A stretch of 64,000 bases of DNA from CAZSDU01 sp964605775. GTDB lineage: Bacteria > Bacteroidota > Bacteroidia > Bacteroidales > FEN-979. The stretch's first letter is position 1. Every line of letters begins with the position of its first letter. The translations under genes were made by a program, and so were the position numbers. The stretch is taken from the NCBI GenBank assembly GCA_964605775.1, contig CAZSDU010000007.1, positions 35,378 to 99,377 of the forward strand, written 5' to 3'. The notes below the pieces were generated by a model. It had not been told where the DNA came from and did no database searches. It saw only the letters and a program-made list of their open reading frames with translations. Below are positions 1 through 9,921 of this stretch, in pieces.

Positions 1-1004
1 GGAAAAACCTGCCCTTTGGCTATTTCAAAACAGATTACAATGTCCGTTGCTATTTTAAAAACGGGCAATGGGGTGACCTGGAGGTCACTGATTCCGAAAT
101 GATCAGCATGCACATGGCAGCCACTTGTCTGCATTACGGACAGGAAGCTTTTGAAGGGATGAAAGCCTTTACCGGCGCAGACGGAAAGATCCGCATTTTC
201 AGGATGGAAGAAAATGCCAAAAGGATGCAACATTCCGCACGTGGGGTGATGATGGCAGAAGTGCCCACTTCTTTGTTTATTGAAACGGTTTTAAAAGCAG
301 TCAAATTGAACCTGAAATATGTTCCCCCCTATGGAGAAGGCGCTTCCCTATATATTCGTCCCCTGCTGATCGGCTCTGGTCCTCAGGTTGGGGTTAAGCC
401 TGCTACCGAGTATTTGTTCATGGTTTTTGTCGGCCCGGTCGGTCCTTATTTTAAGGAAGGGTTCAATCCGGTAAAAATGCAGATTGTTCGTGATTATGAC
501 CGTGCTGCTCCACTTGGCACCGGCCATATCAAAGTTGGAGGAAATTATGCTGCAAGTCTGAAGGCAGGAGTCCGCGCACATCTTGACGGTTTTTCCTCCT
601 GTATTTTTCTGGATGCCCGTGAAAAAAAATATATTGATGAAGCCGGACCGGCCAATTTCTTCGGAATTAAAGGGAATGTATATGTCACGCCTGATTCAAG
701 CTCCATTTTACCCTCTATTACCAACAAATCTTTATGTGTGCTTGCAGAAGAACTGGGAATGAAAGTGGAAAAGCGTCATGTACCTGTGGAGGAATTAGCC
801 GAATTCGACGAAGTCGGAGCTTGCGGAACTGCAGCAGTGATCTCACCGATCTGCCAGATCCATGACAGGGATACCGGGAAAATTTATCAATATTGCAAAG
901 ATGGCCATGCCGGCCCGGTTTCCACCAAGCTTTTTAATAAATTGAAGGGTATTCAGGAAGGACTTGAACCGGATACACACGGGTGGGTGACCATCGTTGA
1001 CTGA
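1..1004 (+). CDS. ilvE: Branched-chain amino acid aminotransferase, 5'-truncated by window edge
   Basis: Fold-type IV PLP aminotransferase that interconverts Val, Leu and Ile with their 2-oxo acids. The reading frame is open from base 3 (KNLPFGYFKTDYNV...), ahead of the first internal ATG at 99, so the true start lies upstream of the window and this is a partial gene. The PLP lysine is visible in GHIKVGGNYAAS, the pattern of the eukaryote-like (human BCAT type) subgroup. GTAAVISPI near the C-terminus is the conserved phosphate-binding end. It converges on pyrF with a 17-nt gap and no terminator hairpin. Family call is firm; only the N-terminus is missing. Confidence 0.95.
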   Translation, partial: KNLPFGYFKTDYNVRCYFKNGQWGDLEVTDSEMISMHMAATCLHYGQEAFEGMKAFTGADGKIRIFRMEENAKRMQHSARGVMMAEVPTSLFIETVLKAVKLNLKYVPPYGEGASLYIRPLLIGSGPQVGVKPATEYLFMVFVGPVGPYFKEGFNPVKMQIVRDYDRAAPLGTGHIKVGGNYAASLKAGVRAHLDGFSSCIFLDAREKKYIDEAGPANFFGIKGNVYVTPDSSSILPSITNKSLCVLAEELGMKVEKRHVPVEELAEFDEVGACGTAAVISPICQIHDRDTGKIYQYCKDGHAGPVSTKLFNKLKGIQEGLEPDTHGWVTIVD

Positions 1005-1021
1005 CAATAATCACCAACCCA

Positions 1022-1858
1022 CTAGCTTACCAGTTTGATGATGGCTTCCATTTCCTTTTGCATTACCTGCGCAACTTCCCTTGCTTTTTCAGCGAAATCG
1101 AGGCCGTCGGATGCATAGAGGATATTTCTGGAGGAATTTACAATCAGTCCGCAGTCTTTGGTTAAGCCATATTTTGCAACCTCCTGAATGTTTCCGCCCT
1201 GAGCCCCAACCCCCGGGACCAGCAGGAAATGATCGGGAAGGATGTTACGGACATCGGTAAGCATTTCGGCCTTTGTGGCTCCTACCACATACATCATGTT
1301 TTCATCTGAACCCCATTGAGAGGATTTAAATAGCACCTCTTCATAGAGTTTTTTATTCCCAGAACTGAAGAACTGAAAATCCCCGGCTCCTTTATTCGAG
1401 GTCAGGGCCAGGACGATGATCCATTTATCAGGATAGGAGAGGAAAGGCGTTACCGAATCTTCTCCCATGTATGGAGCAACCGTGACAGCATCGAAATTCA
1501 TGCCTGAAGAAACCTGATCAAATATAGCCCTGGCATATTGAGCAGAAGTATTGCCAATATCACCCCGCTTGGCATCAGCTATGGTAAAATGCTGACCGGG
1601 ATAAACGGTATTTAGGTATTGAATGGTTTTTGTCAGACTGTTCCATCCTTTCACTCCAATACTTTCATAAAAGGCAAAATTGGGCTTATAGGCAATGACC
1701 AGGTCGTGAGTGGCATCAATAATGGCCTTATTGAACTCAAAAACAGGATCATCATGATAGAGCAAATGTTTCGGAATTTTAGTCAGATCCGTATCCAATC
1801 CAATACATAAAAAGGATTTTTTTTTGAATATCAGGTCGATCAGGTCAGCGCGTTTCAT
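1022..1858 (-). CDS. pyrF: Orotidine 5'-phosphate decarboxylase
   Basis: Final step of de novo UMP synthesis, OMP to UMP plus CO2, in the cytoplasm. The 278-aa length and the motif IADAKRGDIGNTSAQYARA (Lys-Asp catalytic array in DAKRGDI) mark the longer PyrF subfamily rather than the ~235-aa E. coli type. N-terminal CIGLDTDL is the first substrate-binding strand; VPGVGAQGG is the phosphate-binding loop. It is last in the minus-strand run secDF-porE-like-purM-prfA-pyrF, 67 nt after prfA, and could share that transcript. The ATG at 1858 is the only sensible start. Confidence 0.95.
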   Translation of the reverse strand: MKRADLIDLIFKKKSFLCIGLDTDLTKIPKHLLYHDDPVFEFNKAIIDATHDLVIAYKPNFAFYESIGVKGWNSLTKTIQYLNTVYPGQHFTIADAKRGDIGNTSAQYARAIFDQVSSGMNFDAVTVAPYMGEDSVTPFLSYPDKWIIVLALTSNKGAGDFQFFSSGNKKLYEEVLFKSSQWGSDENMMYVVGATKAEMLTDVRNILPDHFLLVPGVGAQGGNIQEVAKYGLTKDCGLIVNSSRNILYASDGLDFAEKAREVAQVMQKEMEAIIKLVS

Positions 1859-1925
1859 ATTTTAAAATTGAATTTGCCAATCGGGTAATCGCTATCAGCT
1901 ATTTTTCACCCGTAAATCGTAAATA

Positions 1926-2999
1926 TTAATTGCTCCCGGCTTCCTTCAGCCGCTCTGCATTTTCCGCTAATTGCAAGGCGTCGATCAGGGGTTGAACATC
2001 TCCATCCACGATGACAGGAAGATTATATAGCGTGAGATTGATCCTGTGGTCAGTCACCCGGCTTTGCGGATAATTGTACGTTCGGATTTTCGCTGATCTG
2101 TCGCCGGTGGATACCATGGTTTTTCTTTTTTTGGAAATTTCATCCAGGTACTTTTGGTGTTCCAGTTCATAAAGCCTTGTCCGGAGCACTTTCATGGCTT
2201 TATCGAAATTTTTGATCTGTGATTTCTCGTCCTGGCACGAAACCACTATTCCTGAAGGAATATGTGTAAGACGGATGGCGGAATAAGTCGTGTTCACCGA
2301 TTGACCACCCGGACCTGAAGAACAGAAAGTGTCTTTACGTACGTCAGATTGTTTGATTTCCACATCAAATTCATCCGCTTCAGGCAGGACGGCCACGGTA
2401 GCTGCTGAGGTATGCACTCTGCCCTGGGTTTCTGTCTGGGGAACACGCTGTACACGGTGGACTCCGGATTCGTATTTCATCTGCCCATAAACATTCTCAC
2501 CGATCAGGTTGAAAATAATTTCTTTATATCCTCCCATGGTGCCTTCGGTGAAATCGACCAGCTCCACTTTCCATCGTTTGGTCTCAGCGAATTTATTGTA
2601 CATCCTGAACAGATCACCGGCAAAAATACTGGCCTCATCTCCACCCGTGCCGGCACGGATCTCAATCACGGCATTTTTTCCGTCTTCAGGATCAGCAGGA
2701 ATGAGCATCAGGCGAATTTCCTCTTCCAGTTTTTCTTTTTCAGTGATCAGGGTGTTCAGCTCTTCTTTGGCCATGGTCCTGAATTCTTCATCCTTTTCAT
2801 GATGGATGATCTCTTTGGCATGTTCAATATTGGCAAGTATGTCTTTATAATGCCCGTATCCGGTAATGATCGGCTGAAGCTCTTTATAATCCTTATTCAA
2901 CCGGATATAACGCTTCATGTCACTCATCACCTCAGGTTCATTCATCTGGTTCTGAATGTCCTCAAACCGTTGTTTGATGGCTTCAAGTTTTTCTAACAT
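1926..2999 (-). CDS. prfA: Peptide chain release factor 1
   Basis: Class I release factor that reads UAA and UAG and triggers peptidyl-tRNA hydrolysis. At 357 aa it has the usual length. The codon-reading tripeptide of RF1 type (P-x-T) appears as PQT in RVPQTETQGR, which separates it from RF2 (SPF). The catalytic GGQ is in SSGPGGQSVNTT. The gene follows purM with only 6 nt between stop and start, so the two are almost certainly co-transcribed. No internal frameshift of the prfB type is seen, as expected for RF1. Confidence 0.97.
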   Translation of the reverse strand: MLEKLEAIKQRFEDIQNQMNEPEVMSDMKRYIRLNKDYKELQPIITGYGHYKDILANIEHAKEIIHHEKDEEFRTMAKEELNTLITEKEKLEEEIRLMLIPADPEDGKNAVIEIRAGTGGDEASIFAGDLFRMYNKFAETKRWKVELVDFTEGTMGGYKEIIFNLIGENVYGQMKYESGVHRVQRVPQTETQGRVHTSAATVAVLPEADEFDVEIKQSDVRKDTFCSSGPGGQSVNTTYSAIRLTHIPSGIVVSCQDEKSQIKNFDKAMKVLRTRLYELEHQKYLDEISKKRKTMVSTGDRSAKIRTYNYPQSRVTDHRINLTLYNLPVIVDGDVQPLIDALQLAENAERLKEAGSN

Positions 3000-3005
3000 A
3001 ATTCC

Positions 3006-4181
3006 TTAAAATTCTAATGCAAAGTTAGGAAATTCGCTGAGAATGCTTAATTTCCTGGAAGGATAGGATAGGCAACGACCGATGATCTGCGATTCAATAT
3101 TGAATTCATGGGCAATTTCCACGATGTTTTGAGCAATATTTTCAGGGACATAGAATTCCAGGCGGTGACCCATGTTAAACACCTGGTACATCTCTTTCCA
3201 TGAAGTTCCTGAGTTCTGCTGAATCAACATAAAGAGAGGAGGAACGGGAAACAGATTATCCTTCACCACATGCAATTGATCAATGAAATGCAGGATTTTT
3301 GTTTGTCCTCCACCGCTGCAATGAACCATGCCGTGAATATGTTCCCGGTAAAGACCCAGGATTTTTTTGACCACAGGAGCATAGGTCCGTGTAGGAGAAA
3401 GGAGAAGTTTTCCAATATCCATTCCCGTGATTTCGGAAGGATCGGTCAGGTTTTTATTTCCGGTATAGACCAATGGATCAGGAATACGATCGTCGAAACT
3501 TTCAGGATACCGGAAGGCATAGGGTTTGTTCAGCACATCATGACGGGCGGAAGTCAGGCCATTGCTCCCTGTCCCACCATTGTATGAGGTTTCATAGCTG
3601 GCTTGTCCATAGGAAGCCATTCCCACGATTACATCCCCGGCCTGGATATTCCCGTTATTGATCACATCTTTTCTTTTCATCCGACAACTGACAGTAGAAT
3701 CAACAATGATTGTACGTACCAGGTCGCCCACATCTGCCGTTTCACCTCCTGTGGACCAAATTCCAATCCCATGACTTCTCAACAACTCAAGGAAATCTTC
3801 CGTTCCCCTGATGATTTCTGAAATGATTTCCCCCGGGATCAGTTTCTTGTTCCTGCCGATTGTGGATGAAAGGAGGATATTCTCGCAGGCACCGACACAT
3901 AAAAGATCATCCAGGTTCATTACGATGGCATCCTGGGCTATTCCCTTCCATACCGACAGATCGCCGGTTTCTTTCCAGTAGAGATAGGCCAGGGAGGATT
4001 TGGTCCCTGCCCCGTCGGCATGCATAATGTTACACCATTCCTCATCACCGCCAAGGATGTCAGGAATGATCTTACAGAAGGCTTTTGGAAATATTCCCTT
4101 GTCCATACTGCTGATGGCCGAATGAACTTCTTCTTTTCCTGAAGAAACACCTCTGAGGTTATAGCGGGAGTTTTCAGTCAT
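3006..4181 (-). CDS. purM: Phosphoribosylformylglycinamidine cyclo-ligase (AIR synthetase)
   Basis: PurM converts FGAM to AIR in purine synthesis using ATP. The 391-aa protein is about 45 aa longer than E. coli PurM, as in other Bacteroidetes. Visible family motifs are HADGAGTKSS (substrate and ATP loop), AQDAIVMNLDDLLCVGA, and STGGETADVGDLVRT, the glycine-rich segment of the PurM/PurL fold. The C-terminal half carries the conserved HCSGGGQTK and FNMGHRLEF. It sits 23 nt after the PorE-like gene and 6 nt before prfA on the same strand. No duplicate PurL segment is present, so it is not a purL fragment. Confidence 0.93.
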   Translation of the reverse strand: MTENSRYNLRGVSSGKEEVHSAISSMDKGIFPKAFCKIIPDILGGDEEWCNIMHADGAGTKSSLAYLYWKETGDLSVWKGIAQDAIVMNLDDLLCVGACENILLSSTIGRNKKLIPGEIISEIIRGTEDFLELLRSHGIGIWSTGGETADVGDLVRTIIVDSTVSCRMKRKDVINNGNIQAGDVIVGMASYGQASYETSYNGGTGSNGLTSARHDVLNKPYAFRYPESFDDRIPDPLVYTGNKNLTDPSEITGMDIGKLLLSPTRTYAPVVKKILGLYREHIHGMVHCSGGGQTKILHFIDQLHVVKDNLFPVPPLFMLIQQNSGTSWKEMYQVFNMGHRLEFYVPENIAQNIVEIAHEFNIESQIIGRCLSYPSRKLSILSEFPNFALEF

Positions 4182-4204
4182 GAGCCGGTAAAGATAAATA
4201 CATT

Positions 4205-6652
4205 TTACTGGAAAATGATCAGGCTCTTTTTTGAATCAATGGAGAAATCACCAAGTCTTTTCAACGTATTTTCGCCTAACCGGATCCCGGTCGTCTTACG
4301 GTTTACGGTAGCTTCGATATCTTTTACGGTGTTTCGTCCTATCTTTAATTCCCTGATGATAAATACCGCTTTGTCGGCAATCGTTCCTTCCCCGATGATT
4401 TTGGTCACCTCTCCCTGGAAATCTGTTTTGTCGATCAGACCGTCTTTGAGCAGTTTCAATGCATATTCCTGAGAAATATAAAACTCCTTTTCCTTAGGAT
4501 CATAAGTGAATGACAGGGTGGCCCCATTGACAAAACATTCCGCGTTCAGAAGTCCTTCTTTGGTTAGGGTGTAGCTGACCGTATTTTCTTCTGGTTTGAC
4601 CACGACTTCAATTTTCACAGGTGTTTGTTTGTCAACTTTAGTCTTAGGAATAAAATCATTACGGAGTATGCTGAACTCGGTACGACGGTTCAACTGATGG
4701 GCTGCTTCCTTGACCTGGATGTTGGGTAGCAAGTTAATCACGGAATCGGTGAGGGTGGTTCCGGCAGTAAAGGTATATCCTTCCCGGCTAATGTCTTTTG
4801 TCAGGGTACGCGGAACCCTTTCCCCGTATCCTTTGGCTGCGAGGCGGTCGGGATCGATGCCCCTGGAGATAAGGTAATCCACGACAGACTGGGCTCGTTT
4901 TTGGGAGAGGATATCATTCCTTTCATCTGAATCGCGTGAATCGGTATGTGAAGCCAGTTCAACCACGATGGTTTCATTGGCGTCGAGGGTTTCAATTAAA
5001 CCCTGAAGGGAATCCTGGTATTGAGGTTTTAAATCCCATTTAGCCAGATCATATAAAATATCGGGTAGCACTACGGGTTTTTTCGGAATAGGACGGAGGA
5101 TAAAATTTTTAGTAATATCCTTGCTTTTTTCCAGTCCTACCGTTGTTTCCCGTCCTTTTTCATTGAAATAATCCCTTTTTGTCACCAGGATATCATAGGT
5201 AGTATTGACAGATATCTGGTTTTTATTGAAACTGTAAAATCCTTTTTCATCGGTATTATCTTCCAGTGCGCGTCCATTGGTTCCCACAATAAGTACCTTG
5301 GCGCCAGCCAACGGTTGAAGGCTGCGATCATCTGTTACAGTACCTTCCAGGGTGAAGTAAACGGGAGGGACAACAAAGGAATAAATATCATCCTTGCCTT
5401 TCCCGCCCGGGCGGTTGGAAGCAAAAAGGCCCTGTTCGGGCTCATCCATATTAAATACGATACTGAAGTCATCAGCCGGAGAGTTAATGGGATATTTCAT
5501 GTTTTCCGGCTTGCTCCACTTCCCGTCAGACTTGACGGATCTGAAAATGTCGAGCCCGCCCATACCCGGATGACCGTTGGAAGCAAAATAAAGGATGCTG
5601 TCGCTACGGATGAAAGGGAAAAGTTCATCACCCGGAGTATTGATTTCTGGTCCCAGGTTTTCTTTGGAATAACCACCGCCTTTAGCCTTTTTTTTTGTCA
5701 TCCAGATATCTTTTCCTCCATGACCTCCGGGGAGTTCTGAGGCAAAGTAGATGGTTTCATCACTGGTGACGGAGGGATGGCCGAAAACATAGGAACTATC
5801 TCCCCCAAGATCGATTTTCTCTGGTTCTCCCCATGCCGTCTGTCCCTGACGGCTAACCCTGAATATTCCGCAACCATTCATTTTCTTGGGTTCATTCCAG
5901 CAACGGGTGAAATAGAATGCAGAGAACCGGGGATTGAACTGTCCCACTCCATCATTGGCTTTGGAATTGATCATACCTGCTTCGTCAGCAAGCAAGGGTT
6001 TGCTCCATTCCCCTTTACGGTCGATACGGGAATAGAAGAGATCAGAAAATTTCAGCCCTGTCCAGTTATCAATCTCCTTTCCTTTAGCAGCTCCACGGTC
6101 GGAGGTGAATATGATCGAGCCATATTTTCTGTCGGCATAAGCCGGGGCAAAGTCGTTTTCTTTTGAAGCCAGGTTCTTTTCGAACTTCACCTCATACTTT
6201 GAAGGATTGGCCATCCATTCTTTAGATAATTTACTGCTTTCTATCCCGATGTCTCCTTTCGGATCATCTGGGACCTTTTCTTTATAAGCAGTATATTGCA
6301 GGATGGCTTCATCATAATTGCCATTGGCTTTCAAGGCATCTGCATAGTATAATAAAATACGGGGTTCTTTGGTATAATATTTACTTGTGATACAACGTTT
6401 GTAAGCGATTTCCGACTTTTTTGTATTGTTCATCATGCGGTAGCACTCAGCCATCCTGAACGAAATACGATCCCTTTCCGCTTTGTTGTTTTTGACCTTT
6501 GAATAGGCTTTCTGGTATCGTTGCAAGGCGAGCAGGTACATCTGATCCGTGAACGCATTATCAGCAGCCTTGGAATGTTTATTCTGGGAATAACCATTCA
6601 GACTGGAAATCAAAAAAGCCAATAGCAGAATAGAAGAAAAAGAATACCGCAT
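4205..6652 (-). CDS. PorE-like envelope protein: TPR, PD40 propeller, CRD, OmpA, degenerate retropepsin-like domain
   Basis: Predicted secreted peptidoglycan-binding protein. I chose ATG 6652, because it opens a clear signal peptide (MRYSFSSILLLAFLISSLNGYSQ) 17 nt after secDF; an upstream in-frame ATG at 6721 lies inside secDF. Rough order in the 815-aa product: TPR helices 20-150; PD40/WD40-like strands 165-425 (repeats such as IIFTSDRGA, YFASNGHPGMGGLDIF, FASNRPGGKGKDDIY); a carboxypeptidase-regulatory-like sandwich 430-510; OmpA peptidoglycan-binding 540-670 (HTDSRDSDERND, LSQKRAQSV, GYGERVP). The first four match the architecture known for PorE of the type IX secretion system. Residues ~690-815 look like a clan AA aspartic-protease fold in which the D-T/S-G motif has become D-P-K, so it is probably inactive. 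T9SS role is inference; no other por genes are nearby. Confidence 0.85.
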   Translation of the reverse strand: MRYSFSSILLLAFLISSLNGYSQNKHSKAADNAFTDQMYLLALQRYQKAYSKVKNNKAERDRISFRMAECYRMMNNTKKSEIAYKRCITSKYYTKEPRILLYYADALKANGNYDEAILQYTAYKEKVPDDPKGDIGIESSKLSKEWMANPSKYEVKFEKNLASKENDFAPAYADRKYGSIIFTSDRGAAKGKEIDNWTGLKFSDLFYSRIDRKGEWSKPLLADEAGMINSKANDGVGQFNPRFSAFYFTRCWNEPKKMNGCGIFRVSRQGQTAWGEPEKIDLGGDSSYVFGHPSVTSDETIYFASELPGGHGGKDIWMTKKKAKGGGYSKENLGPEINTPGDELFPFIRSDSILYFASNGHPGMGGLDIFRSVKSDGKWSKPENMKYPINSPADDFSIVFNMDEPEQGLFASNRPGGKGKDDIYSFVVPPVYFTLEGTVTDDRSLQPLAGAKVLIVGTNGRALEDNTDEKGFYSFNKNQISVNTTYDILVTKRDYFNEKGRETTVGLEKSKDITKNFILRPIPKKPVVLPDILYDLAKWDLKPQYQDSLQGLIETLDANETIVVELASHTDSRDSDERNDILSQKRAQSVVDYLISRGIDPDRLAAKGYGERVPRTLTKDISREGYTFTAGTTLTDSVINLLPNIQVKEAAHQLNRRTEFSILRNDFIPKTKVDKQTPVKIEVVVKPEENTVSYTLTKEGLLNAECFVNGATLSFTYDPKEKEFYISQEYALKLLKDGLIDKTDFQGEVTKIIGEGTIADKAVFIIRELKIGRNTVKDIEATVNRKTTGIRLGENTLKRLGDFSIDSKKSLIIFQ

Positions 6653-6669
6653 GCAATTGCAGTTTGTTG

Positions 6670-9600
6670 TTATTTTTTCTTTGCTGTGAGTTCTTTCATT
6701 TCTTTTCTTCGTGCTTGCCACGTTAAAATATCGTAAGATATGGGTGTGGCAATGAAAACTGAAGAATAAGTCCCGACCACAACTCCGATAAATAACGCAA
6801 AAGTAAATCCCCTTAGTACTTCTCCACCGAAGATAAAAATTACCAGCAACACGACCAGGGTAACGCCCGAAGTGTTAATGGTTCGTCCCAGGGTACTGTT
6901 GATGGCCGCATTGATATTATTGCCAAGGTCGCGTTTCGGGTAAAGTGCCCGGTACTCGCGGACACGGTCAAAGATAATAACTGTATCCATGATGGAATAA
7001 CCTATGATGGTCAGCAAGGCAGCAATGAAAGACTGATCGATCTCCATGCCAAAAGGCAGGATTCCCCAGAATAAAGTGAACATGGTCATGATGACCAGGG
7101 TATCGTGGAACAGGGAAACCACTCCTCCGATGCCAAACTGCCAGTTTTTAAAACGTATGGCAATATATATAAAGATGATGATGAGGGAGAAAAAGACTGC
7201 CATAATTGCCTGCCAGATCAAGGCATAGGAAATGGTTGGGTCAACCCTTTGCGAACTGAGTTCTCCGATGATCTTTTTAGTATCAGAAGACATGAAGTCG
7301 GCATAGCTGATAGAAGTCTTATAAAACCCTTTTAATCCGCTAAATAATTTGGCATTGACAATGGAATCAGCTTTCTGGTCCCTGTCGTTGATCATGAATT
7401 TGGTGGTTATTTTAACCTGATTTTTTGGACCGAAGGTTTTGACTTCAGGAGATTCGCCGAATTCAGCCCGAAGCGACTCCCTGAGGTCTTTGGTGGAAAC
7501 ATTCTGGTCGAAACGGACGATATAGCTCCGGCCTCCGGTAAAGTCAAGACCAGGATCCAAGCCTCTGACAAACATACTGATGATTCCGGGGACAATGACC
7601 AGAAGGGATACAATATACATTTTCTTCCTTAATCCCATGAAATCAAAATGTAAATTCTGGAAGAGGTTATTGGTAAATTTGTTTCCGGTAGTGATCTTCA
7701 TATTGCGGTCAAGCATCCATTCAAAGACCAGACGGGCGATGAAAATGGAAGAGAAGAGGGAGAGTAACAAACCAAGAACCAGGGTAGTGGCAAAACCTTT
7801 AACAGGACCCGAACCAAACATATAGAGGACGATACCGGTCAGGATAGTGGTTACGTGTCCGTCGATAATGGCCGATAGGGCATGGTGGAACCCATCCTTG
7901 ACGACCAGTCGCATACCTTTTCCCGCTCGTATTTCTTCCCGCATTCGCTCATAAATAATGACGTTAGAGTCAACGGCCATGGCAAGTGTCAGTACGATAC
8001 CGGCAATACCGGGCAGGGTGAGTACGGCGCCTATGGAAGCCAGGACGCCAAAAAGGAAAAACACATTGGCAAATAAAGCGATATCGGCCACATGACCTGC
8101 GCCACCATAATATAACGACATATACAAAAGAACGCCGATGAAGGCAATGATAAAGGAGATCAAACCGGCATTGATAGATTCCTGGCCGAGAGAGGGCCCG
8201 ACAATTTCTTCTGACACGATACGTGCCGGTGCAGGAAGTTTCCCGGCCTTGAGAATATTGGCAAGGTCCTGGGCTTCCTCAACGGTCATGTTTCCGCCGG
8301 TAATGGAAGACATTCCGTTTGGAATTTCACCATTGACGTTAGGATAGGAATAAATATACCCATCCAGCACGATGGCGATTTGTTTCCCGATGTTATCACC
8401 TGTGAGCCGCTTCCAGATACGGGCGCCTTCAGAATTCATCGACATGGAAACTTCCACTCTTCCGTTCTGATCATAGTCTTGTCTGGCAGAGGTGATGACA
8501 TCACCACCAAGCGCAGGAGAGCCATCCCTAGAAGTGATTTTCAGGGCAACGAGTTCCAGAATGTCTTTTTCTTCGTCCCTGGGTTTAACGGTCCAGGCCA
8601 GACGCATATCGCGGGGAAACATATTTTTGACCAGGCGCAACATATAATTGATCCTTGCCGTATCTTTGATAAGGGCACGTCCGACCATGGCGGTCTGACC
8701 AGGTTGATATTGTCCATCCTTCGTCTGGAATATGGCAGGGTTTAGATAGGCAAACAGGGGGTTCACCTTGGCATATTCTTCAAATGACTGTTCCTTTTTA
8801 GATGAAACGTCAGCTGAGGAAGTATCTTTGCCAATTTTTTTCAATAAGGCGTTTTCCTTGGAGGTATCCTCTTTTGCAATTTCTTTGGTTTTTTCCTGGG
8901 ACTTGAGGTTTTCTTTCTTTTCTGCAAGGATTTGTTTATTATTGATGGCATTGACTTTTCCAGCAGTATCAGCAGCCAGTGTGCTATCCACTTTCAGGGT
9001 ATCCAAGCCTGTGCTGAGAATAGAAACAAGTTTTTTATTGGCTTCACTGAAGAAAGGAAATAGCTGGGGATACTGATAGGTTTCCCAGAACTCAAGCTGG
9101 GCGGTTCCCTGTAGGAGCTTTCTGACCCGCTCAGGCTCTTTGATACCGGGGAGTTCGATAAGAATACGTCCGGCTGTCTGAAGCTTCTGAATATTTGGTT
9201 GTACTACTCCAAAACGGTCAATACGGGTGGCAAGGATGTTATAGGTACGGTCGATGGCCGCGTTGGATTCTTCACGGATGACTTTAATGACTTCGTCATT
9301 GGTAGAATTGTAGTTGATCTTGTCTTTTAATTCGACCGTGTTGAAGATGGCGGCCAGTTTTGCATTGGGGTCTGTTTCTTTAAAAGCGTCAGCAAAAATA
9401 TCCACAAAATCGGCAGTACTGTTTTTTTCTTTTTCAATGGCTTTATCCAGGGCTTTTTTGAACGTGGGATCCTGGTTGTAACCGGATAAGGCACGGATGA
9501 CGTCGGGGACGGAGACAGCCATCGTCACATTCATACCACCCTTCAGGTCAAGTCCAAGGTTGATTTCCCTTTCGCGGACATCTTTCAGGGTATATTTTTT

Positions 9601-9864
9601 TAGAAGAATGTTAAATACACCGATATTGGCCATGGAATCATTGAAATACTCCAGTCTTGATTTGGAGATAGAATCAAAATAGAATTCCTGTTTCAGGGGA
9701 TCTCCCTTCGCCATTGTTTTTGCTATTTCCTTTACCGTCGGGGCATTGGCGTAAGCATCTGCTTTCAGGGAGTAGTGATAGCTGATAAAAGTAAAGGATA
9801 ACTGGAACAAACAAACCAAAACGAATGTAACCGCAAAAAATTTAACAACGCCTTTATTCTGCAT
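6670..9864 (-). CDS. secDF: Protein translocase SecD-SecF fusion
   Basis: Proton-motive-force-driven accessory of the Sec translocon, fusing SecD and SecF into one 1064-aa membrane protein. SecD half: first TM at 8-28, conserved LGLDLKGGMNVTM, a periplasmic P1 domain, then the TM bundle with AMAVDSNVIIYERMREE. SecF half: begins around residue 720 with GLDFTGGRSYIVRF and ends in a second bundle containing GYSIMDTVIIFDRVREY. A Lys/Glu-rich low-complexity stretch of about 80 residues (roughly 280-365) interrupts P1. It leads the minus-strand operon and is tightly followed by the PorE-like secreted protein. A -7 TAATTTTG box lies about 58 nt upstream. Confidence 0.96.
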   Translation of the reverse strand: MQNKGVVKFFAVTFVLVCLFQLSFTFISYHYSLKADAYANAPTVKEIAKTMAKGDPLKQEFYFDSISKSRLEYFNDSMANIGVFNILLKKYTLKDVREREINLGLDLKGGMNVTMAVSVPDVIRALSGYNQDPTFKKALDKAIEKEKNSTADFVDIFADAFKETDPNAKLAAIFNTVELKDKINYNSTNDEVIKVIREESNAAIDRTYNILATRIDRFGVVQPNIQKLQTAGRILIELPGIKEPERVRKLLQGTAQLEFWETYQYPQLFPFFSEANKKLVSILSTGLDTLKVDSTLAADTAGKVNAINNKQILAEKKENLKSQEKTKEIAKEDTSKENALLKKIGKDTSSADVSSKKEQSFEEYAKVNPLFAYLNPAIFQTKDGQYQPGQTAMVGRALIKDTARINYMLRLVKNMFPRDMRLAWTVKPRDEEKDILELVALKITSRDGSPALGGDVITSARQDYDQNGRVEVSMSMNSEGARIWKRLTGDNIGKQIAIVLDGYIYSYPNVNGEIPNGMSSITGGNMTVEEAQDLANILKAGKLPAPARIVSEEIVGPSLGQESINAGLISFIIAFIGVLLYMSLYYGGAGHVADIALFANVFFLFGVLASIGAVLTLPGIAGIVLTLAMAVDSNVIIYERMREEIRAGKGMRLVVKDGFHHALSAIIDGHVTTILTGIVLYMFGSGPVKGFATTLVLGLLLSLFSSIFIARLVFEWMLDRNMKITTGNKFTNNLFQNLHFDFMGLRKKMYIVSLLVIVPGIISMFVRGLDPGLDFTGGRSYIVRFDQNVSTKDLRESLRAEFGESPEVKTFGPKNQVKITTKFMINDRDQKADSIVNAKLFSGLKGFYKTSISYADFMSSDTKKIIGELSSQRVDPTISYALIWQAIMAVFFSLIIIFIYIAIRFKNWQFGIGGVVSLFHDTLVIMTMFTLFWGILPFGMEIDQSFIAALLTIIGYSIMDTVIIFDRVREYRALYPKRDLGNNINAAINSTLGRTINTSGVTLVVLLVIFIFGGEVLRGFTFALFIGVVVGTYSSVFIATPISYDILTWQARRKEMKELTAKKK

Positions 9865-9921
9865 GAGTTTGTGATTTTAAATGGATTGTATTTATTTTCA
9901 GAAGTCTTTTTTTTGAGGGTG

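Noticed and set aside
2412..2996. 194-aa open frame antisense to prfA
   Set aside because: Shadow of the release-factor gene; low-complexity Phe-rich translation with no motif.
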